Below are positions 37,201-46,698 of a stretch of 64,000 nucleotides of DNA, piece by piece. Under the pieces are notes generated by a model. The model had not been told where the DNA came from and ran no database searches. It worked only from the letters and a program-made list of their open reading frames with translations. Each line of letters opens with the position of its first letter. The first letter of the stretch is position 1. Source of the DNA: MKUN01 sp964481425 (GTDB taxonomy: Bacteria; Bacteroidota; Bacteroidia; Chitinophagales; Chitinophagaceae); the NCBI GenBank assembly GCA_964481425.1, contig CAYZTM010000004.1:70127-134126 (forward strand). The letters run 5' to 3'. A program made the translations under genes and the position numbers.

Positions 37201-40200
37201 GCGGCCGATAGAGTATAGTGACTTTGAAGCATCGAATGTACAGTACGTGGAGTTTTGGGTAATGGACCCTTTTATCAATAATCCCAACTCACAGGGTGGT
37301 GAACTATACATCAACCTGGGTAATGTATCGGAAGACGTGCTGAAGGACTCAAGGAAGTTCTTCGAAAATGGCATCCCTTATCCTGAAGATAAGAGCCAGC
37401 TTGACCAAACTGTATGGGGATATGTACCGAAATTTCAGCAACAGATCACAAGAGCATTTGACAATGATCCTGCTGCACGTGCTGTGCAGGACGTAGGTTA
37501 CGATGGCGCCAATGATGATGATGAAAGAAACGTATTCTTCGGCGACTACCTGCAGAGACTTGCCCAACACGTGAATGCTGCAGCGCTTGCTGCGGCGCAG
37601 GCCGACCCATCGGGCGATGACTACAAGTATTACCGGGATGCCAGCTATGACAATAACAATACAGGTGTGCTCGGCCGGTACAAATATTATAACAACCCGC
37701 AAGGCAACTCGCCTGTTACAGACCCGAACTCATCGTTCGCAACTTCTGCAACCACTTTGCCTGAGTCAGAAGATGTAAACAAGGACAATACACTTAACGA
37801 AAGTGAATCGTACTACGAATACCGTATAGACCTGAAGCCGAACATGCAGGAAGGCAGTAATTATATCGTGAACAAGATCACTACACGGCCCAAACTGCCA
37901 AACGGAAGCTATGAAGACGAGACATGGTACCAGTTCAAAATACCCATCAACGAATACCAGCAACGCGTTGGCGATATCTCCGATTTCAGGGCCATACGCT
38001 TTATCAGGATGTACCTGACCGGCTTCCAGGACAGTGTGATCACACGCTTTGCACAACTGCAGCTTGGCCGTAACCAATGGCGCACTTACCAGTTCTCCCT
38101 GCAATCGCCGGGAGAAAACATACCGGAACCTGACCAGAAGTCGAACAACTTCTCGGTAACCACAGTAAGTGTGGAAGAGAACAGCGGCAGGCAGCCGATA
38201 CCCTATGTGATACCACCGGGCGTAAACCGCCAGCAGGCAGCCGTAGCCAACGGCCAGAATGTTCAACTTAACGAACAGGCCCTGTCGCTACAAACCTGCT
38301 CATTGAAAGACGGGGATGCAAGGGGCGTGTATAAAGAAGTAGGCGTAGATATGCGCCAGTACAGTGCGTTGAGAATGTTCCTGCACGCGGAATCGCAATC
38401 AGGGCAGACACCGTTGAGGGACGGTGATGTAAAAGCATTCATACGTATAGGCAGTGACTTTACCAACAACTACTACGAATACGAGATACCGCTTAAGATA
38501 ACCAATCCCGGTGCGACTACACCCGATGATATATGGCCTGAAGCCAACCGCATGGACCTGGTGCTGGCCGACCTGATAAATGCAAAAACAGAACGGAACG
38601 CAGCCGGCCTCCCATCATATGTGCCCTATACTACTACCGGTAGTAAAGGCAATACGATCGTTGTGGTGGGTAACCCCAATATAGGCGATGCAAAAACGAT
38701 CATGCTGGGCATCATGAACCCTAAAAAGACTGCACAGACACCTGATGATGACGGCACGGCGAAATGTGTAGAAGTTTGGTTCAACGAGCTGCGTATGGTA
38801 GGACTGGACGAAAAGACCGGATATGCTGCTGCGGGCAAGGTGAACCTACAGCTGGCCGACCTGGGCAATGTGAACCTGTCGGGCAGTATGCATACACAGG
38901 GCTATGGTAATATAGACCAGAAAGTGGACCAGCGGTATAAGGATAATTTCTACCAGTACAATGCATCGACCAACCTGAATATGGGTAAGTTGATGCCCCG
39001 TAAATGGGGTGTTCAACTGCCTTTGTTCCTCGGCTACTCGCAAAACGTAAGTAATCCTGAATTCAATCCTTACGACCTTGATGTAAAGTATAAAGATGAA
39101 CTTAATACCGCTAACAATGCACAACAAAGGGATTCTTTCAAAAAAGCAGCACAGGACTTCACGTCGATCACAAGTGTGAACCTGACGAATGTCCGCATAC
39201 TGGGCAACCCCGACAAACAAACTGCCAAAACAAAGCCGTGGAGCGTTAAGAACTTCGATGTGAGCTACGCTTATAACCGCCAGTTCAAAAGGAACCCTAC
39301 AATAGAGAGTGATAACCTTGTGAATAACAAGCTGGGGCTTGGCTACACCTACAATATCAAGTCTAAATCAATTGAACCGTTCAAGCGAACGTTCAAATCG
39401 CGATCGAAATGGCTATCGCTGATAAGGGATTTCAACTTTAATCCCCTACCATCGAACTTTACTTTCAGGACAGACCTGAATAAAGTGATGGATGAGACCA
39501 AGGTGCGTAACATAAGCGACGGCCCGTATGAGATAGACCCGACCTACTACAAGAATTTTACCTGGAACAGGATGTATACGCTGCGCTGGGAGCTGGCCAG
39601 GTCGCTGTCTTTCGACTATAGTGCAACCAACAACTCGCGCGTAGATGAGCCCTACGGAAAGCTGGACACTAAAGAGAAGAGGGATACCCTATGGCATAAC
39701 ATTGAGCGACTGGGCCGCAATACCAATTATACCCAATCGTTCAACAGCAGTTATAATACGCCGCTACAGAAAATACCGTTGCTTGACTGGACCAACCTGC
39801 GCTTATCGTACAACGCAAACTATACCTGGACAGCGGCCTCTCAACTGGCACATGACCTGGGTAATACAATTAGCAACAACCAAACAAAACAGGTGACGGG
39901 AGAACTCAACTTCACATCGTTGTACAATAAGAACCGATGGCTGAGAGCAATAAACCAACCTGTGCGGCGAACGAACAAAAAAGAATCGAAACCGAAGAAT
40001 ACCGGGGCCGGTAATAAAAATGTAAAAGACCTGCGTACAGGCGATAAGAAGAACCCGCAGCAGATGCGCGACAATGATGACGACATCGTGCATCCACCTA
40101 ACGTAGGGGACAATAATGACAAAGACAAGAAAGCCAAGCAAACGCCGAAGGATAGAATAGAGGCCGCACTAATGGCAGCCAAGGCCGCCAATATGAGCGA

Positions 40201-41758
40201 CCAACAACTGGACTCGCTGCGTAAAGTGCTGGAGCAACAGGAGAAGGACAGGCTGAAAGCAGAGAAAGCCAAGAAGAAAGCGGCGCGCAAAGCAGCGAGA
40301 AGAGCGCGAAGGAATGTGAACCCTGAGGTGGGCCCTGTGGTACGCTTTGTCGGCAAGCTACTAACCATGGTGAAGCGCAGCACGGTGAACTATACGGAAA
40401 ATTCGGGCACCATACTGCCGGGCTACCTGGACAGCACCCGTGTAATGGGCGTTAACACCAGCTCCGGAGCTCCGGGCATAGACTTTGTATATGGGTATCA
40501 GCCTAACCAGCAATGGCTGGAATCGAAAGCGAGCGGCAACAAACTGAGCACCGACTCTTTGTTCAACGCACAGTTCCAGCAGACCTATTCGCAAAACCTG
40601 AACATACAGACCACCCTCGAGCCGTTCCAGGATTTCAGGATAGATATTAGCCTCACCAAGACCTTCAGCAAGGCGCATAATGAGCTGTATAAAGACACCA
40701 GTTATGCGCACGACGGAAGCGCATTCGAGCACCTGAACCCATACGAATCGGGCAGCTTCAATATATCCTATATAGGATTAAAGACACTGTTCAAATCGTC
40801 GGGCGCAAATTCGGCAGTTTATAACCAATTCCTGGCCAACAGGCAGATCATATCGCAACGGTTGGGTAATGCCAATCCTTATACCAACGGCGCCAATGAC
40901 CCGAATGATCCAAGCTATAAGAAAGGTTATACAGGATACTCACAGGATGTACTGGTGCCTGCATTCATCGCTGCTTATAGCGGCAAGAGCGCCAACAGTG
41001 TTGGCCTGATCGACTACAGCGGCGACGGCATCCGCTTCAATCCATTCGGCAATTACAAACCGATGCCCAACTGGCGCATCACATACAATGGGCTGAGCAA
41101 GCTGCCTTTCTTCAGGGACATCATGAACAGCATGAACATAACGCACGCCTATACCGGTACCATGTCGATGAATAGCTTCAACACATCGCTCCTGTACCAG
41201 GATGTTTATGGCCTGAGTGCGCCGTCGTTCATCGATTCTACCTCTGGCAACTATGTACCCTTCTACCAGGTGCCGAACCTGACGATGTCGGAACAGTTAA
41301 GTCCGCTGCTGGGTTTTGACATGTCGTTCAAGAACAACCTGACGGGTACACTGAAATTCAACAAGAGCAGGACAGTAAGCCTAAACCTCCTGGACTACCA
41401 GGTAAGTGAGACCAAGAGTACCGAGTACCAGGTGGGGCTCGGTTATAGGGTGAAGGGATTGAAACTACCTTTCGCCATACTTGGCGTCCGCAAGCTTAAG
41501 AACGACCTGACCTTTAAGGTAGATGTAAGCCTGCGCGATGACCGCACGACCAACAACTATCTATCGCAAAACATAGGCATCACCTCGCGGGGTCAAAAAG
41601 TGATCGGTATATCGCCGACCATAGATTATATAGTAAATGACCAACTGACACTCCGCATGTTCTATGACAGGCGACAAAGCATCCCGTATGTATCGAGCTC
41701 GTACCCGATAACGACAACACGAGCGGGTATCATGCTACGCTTCACATTTGCACAATAA
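34283..41758 (+). CDS. sprA: T9SS translocon protein SprA
   Basis: A 2491-residue outer-membrane protein that forms the giant translocation barrel of the type IX secretion system, moving proteins with C-terminal sorting domains to the cell surface. It has an N-terminal signal peptide, repeated barrel regions (for example YQVGLGYRVKGLK and SPTIDYIVNDQLTLRMFYD) and a basic, low-complexity insert around residues 1895-2005 rich in Lys, Asp and Arg. It starts at TTG; no nearby ATG fits. Length (about 2400-2500) is normal for the family. At least two cargo genes are in this window. Confidence 0.95.
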   Translation: MKGQSNFGYKFLAFIAVVAAIANAAARGHKDPFVFNPDPDDTQKVQKAADTARKLVFPIHDNTGDPGQAHNYHAMDLQDPPNVHQDVEYDPHDSNYYYYDRIGSDYIRNPSYMTMEEYLKYRGQQDEQAYWKRRLDALTIFNKKPELPQMYREGLFDRIFGGNEIQVRPQGNIDITFGGNWQNIQNPTLVQRAQKYGVFDFDMQMNINLLATVGDKLKLNISNNTKATFDYQNVQKLEYTGKEDEIIKKIEAGNVSFPLKSNLINGVQSLFGLKTQLQFGRLWVTGVVSQQKSKRQSLTVQGGSQTQQFSIKADDYEENKHFLLAQYFYNNYDKALAQFPVINSQVTVNKIEVWVTNRTGAVDNVRDVMAFTDLGENNPYLTQLKDATKPAFPDNRSNLLYDELMQNPNGRQQGYATASAVSLGLTQQQDFERTTARKLNPSEFSFNPQLGYISLNTQLNPDDILAVAYRYTTTNGKVYQVGEFAEDLPPDSTAPKVLYLKLLKGTSARPNFPIWHLMMKNIYTLGGLGVSKEDFRLNVLYQDPGGGEKRYLPEGPKAGVPLLTLLNLDRLNFQNDPSPDGIFDFVDGITINTQQGKIIFPVLEPFGSDLKPALGNNPQLERKYLYQILYDSTKTIARQFQQTNRYVIKGSYKSASSSEIFLGGFNIPQGSVSVSAGGTKLIENQDYQIDYGLGKIKILNQGILNSGIPINIQYEDNATFGFQQQNFMGARFDYYLNKKLALGGTVMRLTERPFTQKTTFGEDPIKNTVLGLDANYQSESQGLTRLLDKLPIYSTTAPSFINATGEVASLMPGHPKQINALDPEGSVYIDDFEGTSSAYDLKFPANAWTLASTPFGAHDKNGNVLFPEAADANKLSYGYNRARLAWYFIEPTLVDPGSGVPDYVKNDPNQHYIRMVQTQDIFPQKSITTLQNATSTFDLAYYPKDKGPYNFDYTNVDADDRLTNPEKRWGGIMRPIEYSDFEASNVQYVEFWVMDPFINNPNSQGGELYINLGNVSEDVLKDSRKFFENGIPYPEDKSQLDQTVWGYVPKFQQQITRAFDNDPAARAVQDVGYDGANDDDERNVFFGDYLQRLAQHVNAAALAAAQADPSGDDYKYYRDASYDNNNTGVLGRYKYYNNPQGNSPVTDPNSSFATSATTLPESEDVNKDNTLNESESYYEYRIDLKPNMQEGSNYIVNKITTRPKLPNGSYEDETWYQFKIPINEYQQRVGDISDFRAIRFIRMYLTGFQDSVITRFAQLQLGRNQWRTYQFSLQSPGENIPEPDQKSNNFSVTTVSVEENSGRQPIPYVIPPGVNRQQAAVANGQNVQLNEQALSLQTCSLKDGDARGVYKEVGVDMRQYSALRMFLHAESQSGQTPLRDGDVKAFIRIGSDFTNNYYEYEIPLKITNPGATTPDDIWPEANRMDLVLADLINAKTERNAAGLPSYVPYTTTGSKGNTIVVVGNPNIGDAKTIMLGIMNPKKTAQTPDDDGTAKCVEVWFNELRMVGLDEKTGYAAAGKVNLQLADLGNVNLSGSMHTQGYGNIDQKVDQRYKDNFYQYNASTNLNMGKLMPRKWGVQLPLFLGYSQNVSNPEFNPYDLDVKYKDELNTANNAQQRDSFKKAAQDFTSITSVNLTNVRILGNPDKQTAKTKPWSVKNFDVSYAYNRQFKRNPTIESDNLVNNKLGLGYTYNIKSKSIEPFKRTFKSRSKWLSLIRDFNFNPLPSNFTFRTDLNKVMDETKVRNISDGPYEIDPTYYKNFTWNRMYTLRWELARSLSFDYSATNNSRVDEPYGKLDTKEKRDTLWHNIERLGRNTNYTQSFNSSYNTPLQKIPLLDWTNLRLSYNANYTWTAASQLAHDLGNTISNNQTKQVTGELNFTSLYNKNRWLRAINQPVRRTNKKESKPKNTGAGNKNVKDLRTGDKKNPQQMRDNDDDIVHPPNVGDNNDKDKKAKQTPKDRIEAALMAAKAANMSDQQLDSLRKVLEQQEKDRLKAEKAKKKAARKAARRARRNVNPEVGPVVRFVGKLLTMVKRSTVNYTENSGTILPGYLDSTRVMGVNTSSGAPGIDFVYGYQPNQQWLESKASGNKLSTDSLFNAQFQQTYSQNLNIQTTLEPFQDFRIDISLTKTFSKAHNELYKDTSYAHDGSAFEHLNPYESGSFNISYIGLKTLFKSSGANSAVYNQFLANRQIISQRLGNANPYTNGANDPNDPSYKKGYTGYSQDVLVPAFIAAYSGKSANSVGLIDYSGDGIRFNPFGNYKPMPNWRITYNGLSKLPFFRDIMNSMNITHAYTGTMSMNSFNTSLLYQDVYGLSAPSFIDSTSGNYVPFYQVPNLTMSEQLSPLLGFDMSFKNNLTGTLKFNKSRTVSLNLLDYQVSETKSTEYQVGLGYRVKGLKLPFAILGVRKLKNDLTFKVDVSLRDDRTTNNYLSQNIGITSRGQKVIGISPTIDYIVNDQLTLRMFYDRRQSIPYVSSSYPITTTRAGIMLRFTFAQ

Positions 41759-41784
41759 ACGACACGATAATTAAGTTGCTTTTC

Positions 41785-41817
41785 AACCCCGGATAATATC
41801 CGGGGTTATTTATATTT
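41785..41817 (+). terminator. sprA terminator
   Basis: AACCCCGGAT and ATCCGGGGTT form a 10-bp stem around AAT, followed by ATTTATATTT. Confidence 0.85.
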
Positions 41818-41875
41818 AAAGGGCCTCAAGGCAGTTTTGTAAAGGACTGTAACAAGAATATAGGCGGTATAATCG

Positions 41876-41883
41876 TATATTTG
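41876..41883 (+). promoter_or_regulatory. paaA -7 promoter box
   Basis: TATATTTG matches TAnnTTTG and ends 22 nt before paaA. Confidence 0.5.
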
Positions 41884-41905
41884 TAGTTCATAAAAAATGT
41901 GATCC

Positions 41906-42856
41906 ATGACCGTTCATTCGTTCGAAGAACATTTTGAAGAGAAGCTGAAAAAGGATGTGGCGATAGAACCACGCGACTGGATGCCGGAAGCCTACCGGAA
42001 GACGCTTATCCGCCAGATATCGCAGCATGCACACAGTGAGATAGTGGGTATGCTGCCCGAAGGCAACTGGATAACCCGCGCACCAAGCTTGCGCCGTAAG
42101 GCAGTATTGCTGGCCAAAGTGCAGGATGAGGCCGGTCATGGCCTCTACCTCTACAGCGCAACAGAAACATTAGGGATAAGCAGGGACGAGCTGTATGAGC
42201 AACTGCACACCGGCAAGGCAAAATACTCCTCCATATTCAACTATCCCACACTAACATGGGCCGATATGGGTGCTATTGGCTGGCTGGTGGACGGCGCTGC
42301 CATAATGAACCAGGTGCCCCTCTGCCGCACATCGTACGGACCCTATGCAAGGGCGATGGTGCGTGTATGTAAAGAGGAGAGCTTTCACCAAAGACAAGGC
42401 TTTGAGATCATGCTAACCCTCTCGAAGGGAACAGAAGTACAAAAAAAGATGGCCCAGGATGCCCTTAACCGCTGGTGGTGGCCATCCATTATGATGTTTG
42501 GCCCACCGGATGACAACAGCCCGCATACAGAGCAAAGCATGCACTGGAAAATAAAGCGTTTCACCAATGATGAGCTACGCCAGAAATTCATAGACGTGAC
42601 TGTAGAACAGGCCAAAATACTGGGGCTGAGCGTACCGGACCCGGACCTGAAATGGAACGAAGAACGCGGCCACTATGACTATGGCACGATAAACTGGGAC
42701 GAGTTCTGGAACGTGGTAAAAGGCAACGGCCCCTGCAATAAGGAGCGACTTGAGACCCGCAAGACCGCATGGGAAAAGGGGGCATGGGTGCGTGATGCGG
42801 CTGCAGCCTACAGCGAAAAACGAAAGAAAAGAGCAGCTGAACAGCAAGCTGCATAA
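41906..42856 (+). CDS. paaA: 1,2-phenylacetyl-CoA epoxidase subunit PaaA
   Basis: A 316-residue catalytic subunit of the multicomponent oxygenase that epoxidises phenylacetyl-CoA. It has the ferritin-like di-iron fold: KVQDEAGHGLYLY and KEESFHQRQGFE carry the EXXH-type ligands (first E/H pair near residues 74-77, second near 163-166). It is followed by paaB and paaC, completing the core oxygenase. Confidence 0.95.
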   Translation: MTVHSFEEHFEEKLKKDVAIEPRDWMPEAYRKTLIRQISQHAHSEIVGMLPEGNWITRAPSLRRKAVLLAKVQDEAGHGLYLYSATETLGISRDELYEQLHTGKAKYSSIFNYPTLTWADMGAIGWLVDGAAIMNQVPLCRTSYGPYARAMVRVCKEESFHQRQGFEIMLTLSKGTEVQKKMAQDALNRWWWPSIMMFGPPDDNSPHTEQSMHWKIKRFTNDELRQKFIDVTVEQAKILGLSVPDPDLKWNEERGHYDYGTINWDEFWNVVKGNGPCNKERLETRKTAWEKGAWVRDAAAAYSEKRKKRAAEQQAA

Positions 42857-42921
42857 ACAAGTACATTGGCTACAAGAGCGATCTGTAGCCAATGCTATAT
42901 ATAACAACATAGCCGAAACAT

Positions 42922-43227
42922 ATGTCGCAAGTAACAACAGAACATACAAACGAATGGCCTTTGTGGGAAGTGTTCATCCGCAGCAAGGCCGGACTGGACC
43001 ATAAGCATGTAGGCAGCCTGCATGCAGCCGATGCACAAATGGCGATAGAGAATGCCAGGGATGTATATACCCGCCGTATGGAAGGGGTAAGCATCTGGGT
43101 GGTGGAAAGCAAATACCTGCACACTTCGGACCCGGATGAGTCAGCATCTATGTACGAACCTGCCAATGATAAGATATATCGTCACCCTACCTTTTATAAT
43201 CTACCTGACGAGCTGAAACATATGTAA
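42922..43227 (+). CDS. paaB: 1,2-phenylacetyl-CoA epoxidase subunit PaaB
   Basis: A 101-residue structural subunit needed for the PaaABC(E) complex. WPLWEVFIRSKAGLDHKHVGSLHA and the GVSIWVVESKYL strand match the family. Its TAA overlaps the ATG of paaC by one base (TAATG), indicating coupling. Confidence 0.93.
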   Translation: MSQVTTEHTNEWPLWEVFIRSKAGLDHKHVGSLHAADAQMAIENARDVYTRRMEGVSIWVVESKYLHTSDPDESASMYEPANDKIYRHPTFYNLPDELKHM

Positions 43228-44069
43228 TGGCAGGTAAGACCTCAACAATGGATACACAGAAATTAAAATATACGCTACAGATAGCCGACAATGCGCTGAT
43301 CATGGGCCACAGGCTTAGTGAGTGGTGCGGCCACGGACCGATACTGGAGCAAGACATAGCGCTGACCAATATAGCGCTTGACCATCTTGGTCAAGCCAGA
43401 AGCCTATACCAATATGCGGCAGAGCAATTCAATGAACTGCCCAGGGAAGAAAAAGAGACACTATTCAATTCTACCGCTTTACAGAACATCATTGCCAGCG
43501 GGAAAGCCGTAGATGAAGATGATATGGCCTACCTGCGTGACGGATGGGACTTCAGGAATGTGCTTTTGACAGAGCAAGAGAACAAAGACTGGGCCTATAC
43601 CACTATGCGGTCCTTATTTTACGATGCTTTCAATTATTTCTTCTATACTGCCTTACAGCAAAGCAAGGACGAAACACTGGCAGCCATAGCTGAGAAATCT
43701 CTGAAAGAAGTGACTTACCACTTGAGGTGGAGCAGCGAGTGGGTGATAAGATTAGGCGACGGAACCGAAGAAAGCCACAAACGCGCACAGGAATCGCTGG
43801 ACAACTTATGGCAATATGCCGGTGAATTATGCATCATGAGCGAATACGACAAAGCTATGCTTGAGGCAGGTGCAGGGGTGAACCTTGATGATATAAAAAG
43901 CAAATGGGCTGAGCGTATCAGTACTATCCTGAGCGAAGCAACATTGCAACAACCAGAAGATGGCTGGATGCAACAAGGGGGTAAAGAGGGGAAACACACG
44001 GAACACCTTGGCTATGTACTAGCCGAAATGCAATATATGCAACGTACCTACCCGAATATGGAATGGTAA
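43227..44069 (+). CDS. paaC: 1,2-phenylacetyl-CoA epoxidase subunit PaaC
   Basis: A 280-residue subunit with a ferritin-like fold that pairs with PaaA but has lost most iron ligands. MGHRLSEWCGHGPILEQDIALTNIALDHLGQAR is the family start and SLKEVTYHLRWSSEWVIRLGDGTEES the second half. The start at 43227 is favoured by overlap with paaB; an internal ATG at 43248 is possible. Two large membrane genes, not paaD, follow it. Confidence 0.93.
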   Translation: MAGKTSTMDTQKLKYTLQIADNALIMGHRLSEWCGHGPILEQDIALTNIALDHLGQARSLYQYAAEQFNELPREEKETLFNSTALQNIIASGKAVDEDDMAYLRDGWDFRNVLLTEQENKDWAYTTMRSLFYDAFNYFFYTALQQSKDETLAAIAEKSLKEVTYHLRWSSEWVIRLGDGTEESHKRAQESLDNLWQYAGELCIMSEYDKAMLEAGAGVNLDDIKSKWAERISTILSEATLQQPEDGWMQQGGKEGKHTEHLGYVLAEMQYMQRTYPNMEW

Positions 44070-44217
44070 AATTGAACAAACATAAAAGTACTCCACGACA
44101 TATACACTGCTATAAGAACCGGTTGAAAAAACCAGGTAACTGGGCATTAAGTAATTATACGCTCGTACAAAATGGTTGGTTCTATAAAACTCTGATTTCA
44201 TTTTAACAAGTTTGCTT

Positions 44218-46542
44218 ATGAGCAGAAAACAATATTACGCCTGGCTTGCCGCGAGTTTCGTTTTTGCATTTCTTGTTATCTACTATATGCTCACACCTTT
44301 ATTTGTGTCGCCAGGTCATTTTATGCTCAATCCTTCGGGCGATGGGGGGAAAAACTACTATGCGTACCTATACCAATCTCTGTATGGCAAGGGTGTATGG
44401 TTCAATGGCATGAACTATCCGTATGGTGAGCATGTGGTGTATACAGATAACCAGCCGGTTCTGGCCCTGCTGGTCTCCTATTTAAGACATATAGTACCCG
44501 TGGATGCAAACACTGCTTTGGGCATTATGCATATTTCCATAGCAATGGGGTACATATTGGCTATAGTGATCTGTTACAAAATACTGATTGAATGGCGGGT
44601 GCGTCCCTGGCTGGCGATCTTGTTCTCGTCTATAATTATTGTCATGTCGCCGCAGGTGCTTCGCCTGACCGGTCATTACTCTTTGTCGCATGCCTTTTAT
44701 ATACCCTTGCTCATTTACCTATTACTTAAGTATCATAACACGAGGAAGTACAAATACCTGACCTATCTTTTTGTTGCCAATATATTAATGACATTCATGC
44801 ACCCATATTTCCTGGGAATTACACTAGCATTGTGCGGTTTCTACTTTGTTGCCTATTTCATATTCTCCGGGAAAAGTGTTTGGGGACGTTTCAAAGAGGG
44901 CCTCCCCGTGCTGATTTCGGTATTAGGTAGTGCACTGGTTGTTAAACTGATTTTACTTGCGACCGATCCGCTAAAAGATCGCCCCACTGCGCCATATGGC
45001 ACTCTTGTTTATCTCACAGAATGTCGCGACTTCCTAACCTCAGCTTTTTCACCAATATGGCAAACGATCCGCGCGAAGGACTGGTACACTGATCTGTCGA
45101 GCGGAGGAGAGGGTTATTCTTATATTGGCATTGTACCAATAGTAGTAAGTGCCATCACGATCATCACAGGCCTTATTATGGTCATGATATATGCCGTAAA
45201 ACGAAGAGGCATGCCGGATAGAAAGTTATCTGCGTCAGTATATGTTTGGCTCTTCATAGCATTCGCATCACTCTGCATAGCCTGTGGCATTCCTTTTAAA
45301 TGGAATGCAATTTGGATATTTCACTATATGCCACCACTACGGCAATTCAGAACATTGGGAAGATTCAGCTGGGTATTCTATTATATTATCACCTTGTTCA
45401 CTGCAGTATGCCTCAGCCGGTATTACGAATGGATATTATCACGTAAAAGAATATTGGCGTATGTTTTTATTGCAGCACCACTGTGCACATGGGGACTTGA
45501 AGCAAAGGGCTACCTGGAAAGAATGAAGACTCTTGAAGCAAACTATGCCAACGATTACAATTGGTTTTTCTTCAAAAATGATAAAAACTGGGAAGACTTT
45601 CTGGGTAAGCACGGGTATAAACCTTCTGACTTCCAGGCAATAATAACCCTGCCATTTACACACATAGGAAGCGATAAACTTTGGGTAAACACAGATAACA
45701 CCTGGAACATGGTGCTGGCCTACAAGGCCAGTTTCGAGCTGCATTTGCCCATGGTGGACGCGTACATGTCACGCACATCATGGGACGAAGCAGAGAAGCA
45801 GGTGAGAATAGCCGGAGGGCCATGGGCGGATAAGCCCTTACTTAGAATTAGTGATAACCGTCCGTTTTTACTACTTAAAATCGATATGCTAGATATTGGG
45901 GACGACCAGGATTATTTGCTGACAGCCAGTGATTCCATCGGGCACTTTTCACAGTTTTATGTTTATTCCTGTTACCCTGACAGAATACGCGCCAATGATG
46001 CAGCGCACCGAAATGAGGTAAAGCCAATATACAAAGCTATGAAGGCCGGAGATACATGTATAGGATGCGCAGGCACATGGTACGTAAATCACTATGACAA
46101 TACCGCGACTGAACAACATCTTTTCGGGAAAGGTGCTCAGGAAACAATACCCAAAGAAGACACCGTTATAGGCCTAATACCGGTAAAACCAGCTTATAAT
46201 GATGAAAAATATGAAATCTCCTTTTGGTCCCAGTTAGAAAAAGGCACTTATATGAGTCCGTACATAATGTTCAGCCTGCTTGACAGTAACAACAAAGAAG
46301 TTGCCTCGGGAGCAGCTGTGACCAAAGAAAGTACCGATAATGCAAGTGGCTTGTGGTTCAGGGCCTCCAAATATTTCAATATGCCAGGCACTACACGAAA
46401 AATTAAGATCACTCTTCATAATGAACAACCCAGATCGTACCTAAAGCTTGATGAACTTATGATAAGACCGGCGGAAGCAACCATCATATCAAAAGATGCC
46501 TATGGCAATGTCATGATAAATAATCATGTATATAAGCCGTAA
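44218..46542 (+). CDS. Large GT-C-like membrane protein inside the paa cluster
   Basis: A 774-residue protein with about 11 membrane helices in the first 420 residues and a soluble C-terminal region with an apparent beta-sandwich domain. The first external loop reads FMLNPSGDGGKNYYAYLYQS, like acidic catalytic loops of GT-C lipid-linked sugar transferases. Start at ATG 44218; TTG at 44212 adds two residues. It is A+T-rich relative to paaABC. No sequence link to phenylacetate degradation is visible; sugar transfer is inferred from topology alone. Confidence 0.55.
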   Translation: MSRKQYYAWLAASFVFAFLVIYYMLTPLFVSPGHFMLNPSGDGGKNYYAYLYQSLYGKGVWFNGMNYPYGEHVVYTDNQPVLALLVSYLRHIVPVDANTALGIMHISIAMGYILAIVICYKILIEWRVRPWLAILFSSIIIVMSPQVLRLTGHYSLSHAFYIPLLIYLLLKYHNTRKYKYLTYLFVANILMTFMHPYFLGITLALCGFYFVAYFIFSGKSVWGRFKEGLPVLISVLGSALVVKLILLATDPLKDRPTAPYGTLVYLTECRDFLTSAFSPIWQTIRAKDWYTDLSSGGEGYSYIGIVPIVVSAITIITGLIMVMIYAVKRRGMPDRKLSASVYVWLFIAFASLCIACGIPFKWNAIWIFHYMPPLRQFRTLGRFSWVFYYIITLFTAVCLSRYYEWILSRKRILAYVFIAAPLCTWGLEAKGYLERMKTLEANYANDYNWFFFKNDKNWEDFLGKHGYKPSDFQAIITLPFTHIGSDKLWVNTDNTWNMVLAYKASFELHLPMVDAYMSRTSWDEAEKQVRIAGGPWADKPLLRISDNRPFLLLKIDMLDIGDDQDYLLTASDSIGHFSQFYVYSCYPDRIRANDAAHRNEVKPIYKAMKAGDTCIGCAGTWYVNHYDNTATEQHLFGKGAQETIPKEDTVIGLIPVKPAYNDEKYEISFWSQLEKGTYMSPYIMFSLLDSNNKEVASGAAVTKESTDNASGLWFRASKYFNMPGTTRKIKITLHNEQPRSYLKLDELMIRPAEATIISKDAYGNVMINNHVYKP

Positions 46543-46698
46543 ATTTGCCTAAAGGCTTTATGAGTATACATTATGAAAACGGGACAAGTAGCACGGTGCT
46601 ATCCAAAACGGTGTAATAAAAGACAAAACAAATACAGTTAACACCAGAATAAACGTGAAAAACGACAAACATAAACAATACCTGTACCGGTAAGCAAT

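Noticed and set aside
44100..44217. Terminator in the gap after paaC (ACCGGTTGAAAAAACCAGGT)
   Set aside because: The stem is short and bulged and no T run follows, so read-through into the membrane genes is more likely.
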